Source: CAZVCJ01 sp964625745 (GTDB lineage: Bacteria; Chloroflexota; Anaerolineae; VGOG01). Taken from it: 64,000 nucleotides of DNA. Shown here piece by piece: positions 51,183-58,856 of this stretch. Under the pieces are notes generated by a model that had not been told where the DNA came from, did no database searches, and saw only the letters and a list, made by a program, of their open reading frames with translations. The position numbers were made by a program, and so were the translations under genes. The first letter of the stretch is position 1, and each line of letters opens with the position of its first letter. The DNA lies in the NCBI GenBank assembly GCA_964625745.1, contig CAZVCJ010000003.1, forward strand, positions 1 through 64,000, read 5' to 3'.

Positions 51183-51261
51183 GAACAGCGGATCAGCAGG
51201 ATTTACGGATCAAGTGAATTAGCCTGAGGAGGAATCCGTAAATCCTGCCCATCCGTGTTCT
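51183..51261. repeat. GAACACGGAT-family palindrome in the thpR leader
   Basis: AGAACAGCGGATCAGCAGGA... (from 51183) and its inverted counterpart ending ...CCATCCGTGTTCT (to 51261) form a roughly 28-bp imperfect stem. Relatives are at 33105-33245 and, partial, at about 30257-30275. It occupies almost the whole 5' untranslated region of thpR. Confidence 0.72.
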
Positions 51262-51280
51262 AACAATGGAGGGCGTACAC

Positions 51281-51868
51281 ATGAAACAAGTCCGTACATT
51301 TATAGCCATCGAGCTGGATGAGACCATCAACGCTGCCTTAACTGACTTGCAGGAGCAGCTCAAGGCCAAAGTACCTCGTGACTCGGTGCGCTGGGTCAAA
51401 GCGGAGGGCATCCATCTCACCCTCAAGTTCCTGGGCGACGTGCCCGCCGACAGGATCGAGGAAATCGAGCGGACCCTCACCCAGGCATGCGCGGGGTTTC
51501 CTGCTTTTTCCTTTTCCGTCGGGGGACTGGGTTGCTTCCCCAACCCTCGGCGTCCCCGGGTCGTCTGGGTAGGAGTGCAGGAGCAGAGCGGGACTTTGGA
51601 GCGTCTTCAAAAAGCCATTGAGAATGGGATGGAGAAATTGGGGTTCGCTCCGGAAGGGCGCAAGTTCGATGCTCACCTGACCCTGGGACGAACCCAGCGA
51701 CGGGCCAGTTCCGGTGACGTGCGCCGCCTGGGCCAACTGGTTTCAGAGACAGACATCGGCCTGTTGGGCCAGATGGAGGCGCGGTCGGTCAGCTTGATAA
51801 AGAGCGATCTGAAGCCGACAGGCGCGGTGTATACCCAGTTAGCAGCGGTGAAATTAGAGGGGACATGA
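51281..51868 (+). CDS. thpR: RNA 2',3'-cyclic phosphodiesterase (2H family)
   Basis: A 195-residue enzyme that opens 2',3'-cyclic phosphates of RNA (formerly called 2'-5' RNA ligase). It has the start RTFIAIEL typical of ThpR and two HxTx catalytic motifs (HLTL at 45-48 and again in FDAHLTLGR). The ATG 51281 has GGAGGG upstream. It overlaps the next gene by 4 bp (ATGA). Confidence 0.93.
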   Translation: MKQVRTFIAIELDETINAALTDLQEQLKAKVPRDSVRWVKAEGIHLTLKFLGDVPADRIEEIERTLTQACAGFPAFSFSVGGLGCFPNPRRPRVVWVGVQEQSGTLERLQKAIENGMEKLGFAPEGRKFDAHLTLGRTQRRASSGDVRRLGQLVSETDIGLLGQMEARSVSLIKSDLKPTGAVYTQLAAVKLEGT

Positions 51869-52329
51869 TCGTAGCTGTCATCGGGGCGGGACGGTGCTCG
51901 GAGGAGGTGGCACGGGTTGCGGAGTCCGTCGGGCGCGAGCTGTCCAGGCGAGGGGCTACCCTGGTCTGCGGCGGCCTGGGCGGAGTGATGGAGGCAGCCT
52001 GCCGAGGGGCCAAATCAGAAGGCGGCCTGACCATTGGCATCTTGCCTGGCTTCAGTCGTCACGAGGCTAATCCCTACGTGGATATTCCCGTGGTCACGGG
52101 GCTGGGCGAGGCTCGTAACGTCATCGTTGTCCGTACCTCTCAGGCGGTGATCGCCGTGGACGGTGAGTATGGCACCCTTTCGGAGATCGCCTACGCCCTC
52201 AAGCTGGGAATCCCGGTCGTTGGCCTTAGCACCTGGCAGTTGGCTAAAGAAGGACGCCAGGTGTCGGCCATCGTGGAGGCGGCGACTCCTACTGAGGCGG
52301 TGGACAAGGCCCTGGCGCTGGCCAAATGA
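51865..52329 (+). CDS. TIGR00725/LOG-like Rossmann protein
   Basis: A 154-residue nucleotide-binding protein related to cytokinin-activating LOG and lysine-decarboxylase-like proteins. GGLGGVMEAACRGAKSEGGLTIGILPG is the phosphate-binding motif, and DGEYGTLSEIAYALKLGIPV is the GGxGTxxE counterpart (here DGEYGTLSE). It is translationally coupled to thpR. Reaction not established for this subfamily. Confidence 0.88.
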   Translation: MIVAVIGAGRCSEEVARVAESVGRELSRRGATLVCGGLGGVMEAACRGAKSEGGLTIGILPGFSRHEANPYVDIPVVTGLGEARNVIVVRTSQAVIAVDGEYGTLSEIAYALKLGIPVVGLSTWQLAKEGRQVSAIVEAATPTEAVDKALALAK

Positions 52330-52337
52330 GTAACGAG

Positions 52338-53813
52338 TTACCAGGTTCCGCTGGGCTTCGTCCCGGCCTTGATGAGCACATCGAGCATCTTGAAAAGGAG
52401 CCAGGCCAGGGCGAAGGTGATGACGGTGATGGCGGCTACCCCAATCAGTTGGGCGAAAAGCTGATTCGGGAAGTCGAGCTGGAAGCCGGAAGCGACCAGG
52501 TAGCCGGAGATCCCTTGCCCAGCGATGCCCAGGTACTCCTCTGCTCCTATTCCGTTCCAGCCCGCTCCATAGCGTCCGTCAGCGAAGATGGCCAGGGCCA
52601 GGAGCCCCCACAGTCCGCACAGGCCGTGGGTGGCGATGGCTGCCGAGGGATCGTCCAGTCGCAGCAGGTACTCGACCAGGTAGACGCCCAGGGGGAGCAG
52701 TAGGCCAGCCACAGCGCCAATGATCAACGCTGCCCAGGGGGGCGCGAAGGGGCAGGCCGCGCTGATGGCGATCAGGCCAGCCGTCAGGCCGCGAGCGGCC
52801 ATCAGCACGTCGGCTCTGCCGGTGGTGAACCAGGCGTAGAGCGTGGCCGCCAGCAGGCCGCCGCTGGCTGCCAGGACGACGTTCACGGCGATGAGAGCGC
52901 TGGGCAGACCCTCGTTCGACGTGTACAGGGGGTTGCTGAAGATCAGTCCCAGCCAGCCGACGAGGAGCAGCAGGGAGCCCAGGATCGCCAGGAGGGGCAG
53001 ATGGACAGGAGGCATCTGGGCAGGCTCTTCCGCGTTCTCATCGCTTTCATTCCGCAATCCGAAGCCTGCACTGAGCCTGGTCGAAGTGTCCGAAACCTGC
53101 ACTGAGCCTGGTCGAAGTGTCCGCAATCCAAAGGCCAGAATCCCACCCAACGCTGCCACTCCGCCCAGCAGGTGCACCATCCCCGATCCGGCGAAGTCGA
53201 CGAAGCCGTGGCCTAGCTGCAGGTTTAGACCCAGGTTCGCCAGCCAGCCGTCGCCCCAAACCCAGTTGCCGATGATGGGATAGACCACGGCCGCGATCAG
53301 CAAGGCTACAGGCGCAAGGGCAAAGGATCTGGCTCGCTTTCTCAGAGTCAGCAAAGGGATGAGACAGGCGGTGATCACCAGAGGTAGTTGGGAGAAGAAG
53401 AGGGCGTAGGCCAGCGGCGTATCGGCGCCTTTCTGCAGGAAGAAGCCCCTCAGCCCCAATGCTCCCCAGCCGGTTCCCCAGGTCGCATCCAGCGGCGACC
53501 ACTCCCAGATCAACCCTCCCAGGCCCGGCAGGTCCGAGACCAGGCCGATGCCGCCGAACTGGAGAGCGAAGCCGCAAGCCAGGTAGCCCACAATCGCCAG
53601 CCCTGTGGCTGCCAGTCCCATCATGGCCGTGGGCGCGGCTTTTTCTTCTGGCATCCCGCCGCTGGCAAGCAGAGTGAAGCCGGCCGGTATCAAGAAGGCC
53701 AGGCCACCGGCCAGCAGAGGCCAAACCAACTCGGTCTCAGGGGAATTGGTGGCGAAAGTCAGGCCGCCGAGTGAGGCGATAACAACACTTATCAAAAGAC
53801 CGCTTTTAAGCAT
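52338..53813 (-). CDS. amt: Ammonium transporter (Amt/MEP family)
   Basis: A 491-residue polytopic membrane protein. The conserved DFAGSGMVHLLGG carries the first pore His and ATHGLCGLWG the second. The ATG 53813 has GGGAGGAG upstream. A cytoplasmic loop (TLRPGSVQVSDTSTRLSAGFG...) is translated from two 28-bp direct repeats (53065-53092 and 53096-53123). They are read in different frames because the repeat period is 31 bp. No glnK/glnB gene is adjacent. The 3' end faces the TIGR00725 gene. Confidence 0.92.
   Translation of the reverse strand: MLKSGLLISVVIASLGGLTFATNSPETELVWPLLAGGLAFLIPAGFTLLASGGMPEEKAAPTAMMGLAATGLAIVGYLACGFALQFGGIGLVSDLPGLGGLIWEWSPLDATWGTGWGALGLRGFFLQKGADTPLAYALFFSQLPLVITACLIPLLTLRKRARSFALAPVALLIAAVVYPIIGNWVWGDGWLANLGLNLQLGHGFVDFAGSGMVHLLGGVAALGGILAFGLRTLRPGSVQVSDTSTRLSAGFGLRNESDENAEEPAQMPPVHLPLLAILGSLLLLVGWLGLIFSNPLYTSNEGLPSALIAVNVVLAASGGLLAATLYAWFTTGRADVLMAARGLTAGLIAISAACPFAPPWAALIIGAVAGLLLPLGVYLVEYLLRLDDPSAAIATHGLCGLWGLLALAIFADGRYGAGWNGIGAEEYLGIAGQGISGYLVASGFQLDFPNQLFAQLIGVAAITVITFALAWLLFKMLDVLIKAGTKPSGTW
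53065..53123. repeat. Two 28-bp direct repeats inside amt
   Basis: CCTGCACTGAGCCTGGTCGAAGTGTCCG occurs at 53065-53092 and 53096-53123 (only part quoted elsewhere). The unit belongs to the CACTGAGC...TCGAAGTG class of dispersed REP-like sequences. Confidence 0.8.
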
Positions 53814-53857
53814 CTCTCCTCCCATTAGGGTTCATAAAAGAATAACTTCCCGATACG

Positions 53858-53949
53858 GTGTCATTGCGAGCGCTTTTTGCGAAGCAATCCCCACCTTTGT
53901 TCAGCAAGGAGATTGCTTCGTCGCAAAAAAACGCTCCTCGCAATGACAC
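53858..53949. repeat. MITE-like element, GTGTCATTGCGAG family, copy 2
   Basis: Terminal inverted repeats GTGTCATTGCGAG (53858-53870) and CTCGCAATGACAC (53937-53949) are identical to those at 13732-13879. Here the unit is 92 bp with inner GAAGCAATC/GATTGCTTC arms. It lies upstream of amt. Confidence 0.82.
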
Positions 53950-54110
53950 CGATGGGGAAACTTATTTCTTTACAGACCCTTAGCAGATATTGTGCAACCG
54001 TGCTTATCATACCAGATAGTGGCAAATAGTTCAAGTTTGGCTTGGCTCGAGTCAGGGCTATTCAGTTTTTAGGCTGGAGACGAGTGAGCGCCGATTGAGT
54101 GACCGCAGGT

Positions 54111-54163
54111 GTATCGAAATCAAGCGAGCGGGTCCGACCGAGTGTCCCGCTTGGCTTCGATAC
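54111..54163. repeat. GTATCGAA palindrome upstream of the amidohydrolase
   Basis: GTATCGAA (54111-54118) pairs with TTCGATAC (54156-54163), with inner CAAGCG/CGCTTG and CGGG/CCCG pairing. It is a REP-type hairpin; no gene. Confidence 0.6.
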
Positions 54164-54221
54164 GGCTCTCCGCTACGCTCCAAGCCTACTCAGCCGGCGC
54201 TTTTGCGAGAGAGGAGCATTC

Positions 54222-55058
54222 ATGCCTATCATTGACTTTCACCTGCACGCGGCTCAGCCTGAGCACTACCACCCGTGGGTGGTGGAATGGATGCAGACCT
54301 TCGTGGAAGAGGATTTCGTGGAGCACATCGGGGAGCTCTTGACCCCCGAGGGGGTTCGGCAGGTGCTGCGGGAGAGCGGGGTGGACTACGGCGTCGTCCT
54401 GGCCGAGATCAGCCCCATCACCACCGGGGTGACGACTAACGAGTATGTGGCCGAGTTCTGCCGAGGTGTGGACTGTCTCATCCCCTTCGCCAACATCAAC
54501 CCCTTCGTGGTGGCCAGGCCGGCCCAGGAACTGGAGCGCTGCGTGCAGGAGCTGGGCTGTCGGGGGCTCAAGCTTCTACCCACCTATCAACTCTTCTACC
54601 CCAACGACAACAACCTTTACCCCGTCTACGCCACGGCCGAGGAGCTGGGTATCCCGGTCATGTTCCACACTGGCTCCTCACTCTTCCGTGGTTCCCGTCT
54701 TAAGTATGGCGACCCTCTGTTTCTGGACGACGTGGCGGTGGATTTTCCCGACCTGGTCATCGTCCAGGCTCACAGCGGGCGGGGCTTTTGGTACGACCGG
54801 GCGGCGTTCCTGGCCAGAATCCATCCCAACGTTTACATGGAAGTGGCTGGTCTGCCGCCCCACAAATTGCTGGACTACTTCCCTGAGCTAGAGCGACTGG
54901 CCGACAAGGTCATCTTCGGCACCGATTGGCCGGGCGTGCCCAGTATCGGGGGCAACATCGAGGCCATCCGCGCCCTGCCCCTCAGCGAGGAGGCCAAGGT
55001 CAAGATCCTGGGAGAGAACGCGGCGCGAATTCTGGGGATTGGGGGGGCGAGTCACTGA
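54222..55058 (+). CDS. Amidohydrolase-2-type metal-dependent hydrolase or decarboxylase
   Basis: A 278-residue TIM-barrel protein from ATG 54222 (GAGAGGAG upstream). The metal site begins IIDFHLHA (His7, His9), with a histidine in MFHTGSSLF and in VQAHSGRG, and an aspartate in IFGTDWPG. This is the amidohydro-rel pattern of ACMSD-like decarboxylases and uronate hydrolases. Substrate unknown. It is followed after 26 bp by a second amidohydrolase, probably in one transcript. Confidence 0.87.
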   Translation: MPIIDFHLHAAQPEHYHPWVVEWMQTFVEEDFVEHIGELLTPEGVRQVLRESGVDYGVVLAEISPITTGVTTNEYVAEFCRGVDCLIPFANINPFVVARPAQELERCVQELGCRGLKLLPTYQLFYPNDNNLYPVYATAEELGIPVMFHTGSSLFRGSRLKYGDPLFLDDVAVDFPDLVIVQAHSGRGFWYDRAAFLARIHPNVYMEVAGLPPHKLLDYFPELERLADKVIFGTDWPGVPSIGGNIEAIRALPLSEEAKVKILGENAARILGIGGASH

Positions 55059-55084
55059 GGCAACGAGTGAAAGAGAGAGATAAC

Positions 55085-56692
55085 ATGCAAGCGGACTTAG
55101 TTCTCTACAACGGAAACATCTATACTATGGATCAGGCCAGACCTCACGTCCAGGCGGTGGCTATCGTGGGGAATAGGATCGCCGCTGTGGGCGACGATAC
55201 TCAGATCTTATGCCTCCTGGCTCCCGGCGGCGAGACCATAGACCTGGGGGGGCGCACGGTCGTGCCTGGGTTAACCGACTGCCACGTTCACTTCGTCGAA
55301 TACGCCTTGCGCCTGACGCGCATTGACCTGTCGGGCATCGTCTCCAGGGCCGAGGCTGTACGGCTGGTAGCGGAACGAGCGCGGACGGCCAGGCCAGGGG
55401 AGTGGGTGCTGGGCGGGGGCTGGGATCGCAACCTCTGGGATGATACGGGCTTTCCTGCCAGAGAGGATCTGGATTCTGTGGTTCGTCATAACCCGGTGGC
55501 CCTCGGTAGCAAAGATGGTCACTCCCTCTGGACGAACTCGCTGGCTCTGGCCAGGGCGGGCATCACCGCCGAGACCCACAGCCCGTCCGGGGGGGAGATC
55601 GAGCATCAGCCTGGGACGGGGGAGCCCACCGGCATCCTCAAGGAAAACGCCGAGGATCTGATTAGAAGCGTCATCGAGAAACCGAGCTTAGAGGCCATCG
55701 AGTCGGCGCTCAAAGTGGCCATGGCCAATGCTCAACGGGCGGGGCTGACAGGCATCCACGATTGTGAGGACGAGTTGGCTTTCGCCGCCTTCCAGGAGTT
55801 GTCGAAGAATGGCGAGCTGGGCCTGCGAGTGCTCATGCACGTACCTGCCAGGAATCTGGACGATGCCATCGGGTTGGGCCTGAGGACGGGCTTTGGCGGC
55901 GAGAAGCTGAGGGTGGGCGGGGTCAAGATGTTTGCCGATGGTGCGCTGGGCTCGCGCACGGCGGCCATGCTGGCTCCTTACCAGGACGAGCCGCTCAATT
56001 TGGGTATCGCGGTGACATCCAAAGAGGAGATGCGAGAACTGGTGAGCAAGGCCAGCCGGGCAGGCATCAGCGCGGCCATCCACGCCATCGGCGACCGGGC
56101 CAATCGCGATGTGTTGGACATCCTGGAGGAGAGCCGCCAGTCCGGCCAGGGAATGCACCTGCGGCATCGCATCGAGCACGTTCAACTGCTGCATCCAACT
56201 GACATTCCACGCCTGGCTAAGCTGGGCATCATCGCCTCCATGCAGCCCGTCCACGCTACTTCCGACATGGACATGGTGGAGCATCATTGGGGGGAGGAAC
56301 GGGGGCGGGGGGCTTACGCCTGGCGAAGCCTCCTGAATTCGGGCGCCGAGCTTGTCTTTGGCTCCGACTGCCCTGTCGAGCCTCTCGATCCGCTGGCGGG
56401 CATCCATGCGGCGGCAACCCGACGACGGGCCGATGGCTCTCCGGGGCCAGAGGGCTGGCATCCTGGGGAGCGCATCACTGTGGAGGACGCTGTGCGGGCC
56501 TACACTTCAGGTGCGGCCTACGCCTCGGGCGAGGAGCGGGAGAAGGGTTCCATCACCCCAGGCAAGCTGGCCGACCTGGTAGTGCTATCCCAGGACATCT
56601 TCGTCGCCCCTGCCATGTCCATCCTGGAGACGGAGGTGGAGGCTACCCTCCTCGATGGGCAGTTCGTGTATTGCCGTGAGGAGTTCCTGTGA
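55085..56692 (+). CDS. Amidohydrolase family 3 protein (YtcJ-like)
   Basis: A 535-residue metal-dependent hydrolase from ATG 55085. The small beta-sandwich N-terminus is DLVLYNGNIYTMD, the first metal motif VVPGLTDCHVHF, then DKDGHSLWTNS-like SKDGHSLW, a carboxylated-Lys region, HAIGDRAN, RIEHVQLL, and the closing FGSDCPVEPLDPLAGI. The protein is about as long as other YtcJ-type members. Substrates of this family are varied amides, so none is assigned. Confidence 0.92.
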   Translation: MQADLVLYNGNIYTMDQARPHVQAVAIVGNRIAAVGDDTQILCLLAPGGETIDLGGRTVVPGLTDCHVHFVEYALRLTRIDLSGIVSRAEAVRLVAERARTARPGEWVLGGGWDRNLWDDTGFPAREDLDSVVRHNPVALGSKDGHSLWTNSLALARAGITAETHSPSGGEIEHQPGTGEPTGILKENAEDLIRSVIEKPSLEAIESALKVAMANAQRAGLTGIHDCEDELAFAAFQELSKNGELGLRVLMHVPARNLDDAIGLGLRTGFGGEKLRVGGVKMFADGALGSRTAAMLAPYQDEPLNLGIAVTSKEEMRELVSKASRAGISAAIHAIGDRANRDVLDILEESRQSGQGMHLRHRIEHVQLLHPTDIPRLAKLGIIASMQPVHATSDMDMVEHHWGEERGRGAYAWRSLLNSGAELVFGSDCPVEPLDPLAGIHAAATRRRADGSPGPEGWHPGERITVEDAVRAYTSGAAYASGEEREKGSITPGKLADLVVLSQDIFVAPAMSILETEVEATLLDGQFVYCREEFL

Positions 56693-56736
56693 GGCGGAGG
56701 AACTCAGGGGGACTCAACGAGGGGGCGCCGCTCAGC

Positions 56737-56765
56737 TTGACAACTTCGTAACATTGCCCTATACT
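56737..56765 (+). promoter_or_regulatory. Near-consensus sigma-70 promoter for the tRNA-Ala genes
   Basis: TTGACA (56737-56742), a 17-bp spacer and TATACT (56760-56765), ending 12 bp before the first tRNA. It is one of the strongest promoters in the window. Confidence 0.88.
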
Positions 56766-56777
56766 ATAGCAGCAGTT

Positions 56778-56850
56778 GGGGCTGTAGCTCAGATGGGAGA
56801 GCGCATCAATCGCACTGATGAGGCCAGGGGTTCGAGTCCCCTCAGCTCCA
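56778..56850 (+). tRNA. tRNA-Ala (anticodon CGC)
   Basis: A 73-nt cloverleaf with acceptor GGGGCTG/CAGCTCC, anticodon stem CATCA/TGATG with loop ATCGCAC (anticodon CGC), T loop TTCGAGT and discriminator A. The G3:U70 wobble pair, the identity signal for alanine, is present. CCA is not encoded. Confidence 0.95.
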
Positions 56851-56852
56851 TG

Positions 56853-56935
56853 GGAGGTTGTAGGTGGCAGGTTGTAGCGGGTAGTGTTGAGCCCGTTCTG
56901 CTACATTCTGCAACCTACAGTACTACAACCTGACA
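56853..56935. repeat. Heptamer palindrome spacer between the two tRNA-Ala genes
   Basis: GGTTGTA-GGTGGCA-GGTTGTA-GCGGGTA heptads on the left and CTACA...CAACCTACAGTACTACAACCTG on the right form an inverted repeat. The whole spacer between the tRNA genes consists of it. It may fold as a processing hairpin or be a mobile palindrome. Confidence 0.65.
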
Positions 56936-56937
56936 AC

Positions 56938-57010
56938 GGGGCCGTGGCGAAGTTGGGATCGCGTCTCAATGGCATTGAGAAGGCCGAGGGTTCGAGTCCC
57001 TCCGGCTCCA
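56938..57010 (+). tRNA. tRNA-Ala (anticodon GGC)
   Basis: A 73-nt cloverleaf with acceptor GGGGCCG/CGGCTCC, D stem GCGA/TCGC, anticodon loop ATGGCAT (anticodon GGC), T loop TTCGAGT and discriminator A. The G3:U70 pair is again present. It is transcribed with the CGC isoacceptor. Confidence 0.95.
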
Positions 57011-57028
57011 CTACTCCAGTTTAGGAGG

Positions 57029-57062
57029 GCCGCCTGCGTTAACCGCGCGGGCGGCGTTGTAT
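57029..57062 (+). terminator. Terminator-like hairpin after the tRNA genes
   Basis: GCCGCCTGCG (57029-57038) pairs with CGCGGGCGGC (57046-57055), followed by GTTGTATT. A nearly identical hairpin plus the same downstream TTGCCAAACGAGG is found at 57835-57880. Confidence 0.6.
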
Positions 57063-57123
57063 TGCCAAACGAGGCGAGATCTTAACGTGTTGGCAACCGA
57101 AGCAAGCTGGGAAGGTTGGGGAC

Positions 57124-57765
57124 ATGAGCGTTAGAAAAGGTGAGATCATCATCGTTGGGATAGCATTACTCTCCTTTGCCATCGGCGTCTATTATTACCC
57201 TCAAATGCCGGAACAGATGGCCTCACATTGGAACGCCAAGGGACTGGTGGATGACTATCTTCCGAGATTCTGGGGGTTGTTCTTGATACCTATTACGCTT
57301 GTTGGACTGGCCTTGCTTTTCATGGCCATTCCCAGAATAGATCCATTACGGGAGAACATTGAGAAGTTCAGAAAGTATTACGATGGATTCGTGATTCTGT
57401 TTATGATGTTCATGGTTTTCGTCTACTTTCAAACCATTCTGTGGAGTATTGGAATCGAGATAAGCCCTAATGCATTTCTTCCCATCGCCGCAGGGCTTCT
57501 GTTTGTCGGCGCCGGCATCCTTGTTGAGAATACGAGACGGAACTGGTTTGTCGGAATCAGGACCCCCTGGACGTTGAGCAGTGACGAGGTGTGGGACAAG
57601 ACCCATAGAATGGGTGGAAAGCTATTCAAGATCGCTGGAGTGATCGCCATTGTGGGGATATTATTCCAGAGCTATGCGGTCTACTTCGTCCTCATTCCAG
57701 CGCTTCTAGTCGCTGTTTATACGGTCGTGTATTCCTATCTCGAATACAGGAAGGAAGTGAAGTAG
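57124..57765 (+). CDS. SdpI-family membrane protein (DUF1648 + SdpI)
   Basis: A 213-residue protein with six membrane segments. The N-terminal half is the DUF1648 pattern (YYPQMPEQMASHWNAKGLVDDY). The C-terminal half is SdpI-like (NWFVGIRTPWTLSSDEVWDKTHRMGGKLF). Bacillus SdpI gives immunity to the SdpC cannibalism toxin, but most homologues have no known toxin partner and none is visible here. The gene is bracketed by about 50-bp direct repeats (57028-57080 and 57834-57885). Confidence 0.9.
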   Translation: MSVRKGEIIIVGIALLSFAIGVYYYPQMPEQMASHWNAKGLVDDYLPRFWGLFLIPITLVGLALLFMAIPRIDPLRENIEKFRKYYDGFVILFMMFMVFVYFQTILWSIGIEISPNAFLPIAAGLLFVGAGILVENTRRNWFVGIRTPWTLSSDEVWDKTHRMGGKLFKIAGVIAIVGILFQSYAVYFVLIPALLVAVYTVVYSYLEYRKEVK

Positions 57766-57834
57766 CTGCTCCGCTCAGCGTTTGGGCCTGGATGGATTAG
57801 CTCACGAAGTACAAAACTATCCGTCGAAGACACA

Positions 57835-57868
57835 AGCCGCCTGCGCCAACCGCGCAGGCGGCTTTTTG
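57835..57868 (+). terminator. Rho-independent terminator of the SdpI-like gene
   Basis: AGCCGCCTGCG (57835-57845) pairs with CGCAGGCGGCT (57853-57863), followed by T5. Confidence 0.88.
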
Positions 57869-57903
57869 TGTTGCCAAACGAGGGGAAACATGATATACTA
57901 TGA

Positions 57904-58191
57904 TTATGGAACTACTGCCACGTCCTGCGGGACGACGGCGTCAGCTACGGCGACTACGTGGAGCAGTTGGCCTGCTTGCTGTTCCTCAAGATGGCCGACG
58001 AGCAAACCAGGCCGCCCTTCAACTTCTGGCTGAAAGACGAGAGTCTGGAGGACACCGAAAACCTACCCGATCCCGACGTGCTGGTCGGGGAGATCGTGGA
58101 GAACTTGCAAGCTGCATTGGAGCAGTTCAGCACATCTATGAGGAATTGGGCGGGGAGTGGAAGGAGTCAACAAAGTGTTCATAGTATCTGA
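57904..58191 (+). pseudogene. N-terminal fragment of a type I restriction methyltransferase (HsdM)
   Basis: The frame opens after TGA 57901 and reads LWNYCHVLRDDGVSYGDYVEQLACLLFLKMADEQTRPPFN, the conserved HsdM N-terminal helical domain. After PDPDVLVGEIVENLQAALEQF it runs out of similarity and stops at 58191. No AdoMet domain, HsdS or HsdR remains. It overlaps the start of the B3/B4-domain gene. Confidence 0.75.
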
Positions 58192-58852
58192 GGCGTGGAA
58201 GAGAGCCTATCCTGGGGCAGCAGTGGGGGTACTGGCCGTGCGCAATGTTCTCAATCCGGAGCGTCACGCTGCCCTTGACAAACGTAAGGAAGAATTAGAG
58301 AATCAGTTGCGAGCCCGATTCTCCGATTACGATAGAGCCGCGCTGAAGGCTCTCCCTACCATCCAGGCATACAACGCTTACTACAAGCGTTACAAGAAGA
58401 CCTATCATGTCCAGCTTCAACTTGAGTCAGTTGTCTTCAAGGGCAAACCGATTCCTCGGGTGGCAGCGCTCGTGGAAGTCATGTTCGTGGCCGAGCTCAA
58501 GAATCTGCTCTTGACGGCGGGGCACGATCTGGAAGCCGTACAGATGCCGGTGAAGATTGATGTGGCAGAGGGCAGTGAGTGCTATATCCGGCTCAACGGT
58601 GAGGAACAAGGATTGAAATCAGGTGACATGACGATAGCCGATGCCAAAGGCGTCATCTCGTGTGTGCTTTATGGTCCCGACCGCCGCACGCGAATCACAC
58701 CTGAGACTCGCCAGGTTCTCTTCACAGTCTATGCCCCTCCGGGTATTGGGGAACAAGCAGTACATGATCATCTGCAGGACATTCAGGCCAACGTTCTGCT
58801 TGTTGCACCGCAAGCCGATGTGGAGTTGCTGGAAGTGTATGGCACGAAGTGA
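58175..58852 (+). CDS. B3/B4 tRNA-binding domain protein (PheT-like)
   Basis: A 225-residue stand-alone B3/4 domain as found in the beta subunit of phenylalanyl-tRNA synthetase. The GTG start at 58175 has AAGGAG upstream. Matching parts are EAWKRAYPGAAVGVLAVRNV, LPTIQAYNAYYKRYKKTYHVQLQLESV and KGVISCVLYGPDRRTRITPETRQVLFTVYAPPGI. In synthetases this domain edits mischarged tRNA. Free-standing versions are thought to act in trans editing or to serve other roles. The start lies inside the HsdM relic. Confidence 0.88.
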   Translation: MFIVSEAWKRAYPGAAVGVLAVRNVLNPERHAALDKRKEELENQLRARFSDYDRAALKALPTIQAYNAYYKRYKKTYHVQLQLESVVFKGKPIPRVAALVEVMFVAELKNLLLTAGHDLEAVQMPVKIDVAEGSECYIRLNGEEQGLKSGDMTIADAKGVISCVLYGPDRRTRITPETRQVLFTVYAPPGIGEQAVHDHLQDIQANVLLVAPQADVELLEVYGTK

Positions 58853-58856
58853 ACGG

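Noticed and set aside
54926..55084. Upstream extension of the YtcJ-like amidohydrolase into the preceding gene
   Set aside because: The extension is the shadow of the first amidohydrolase; the true start is the ATG at 55085 with a normal family N-terminus.
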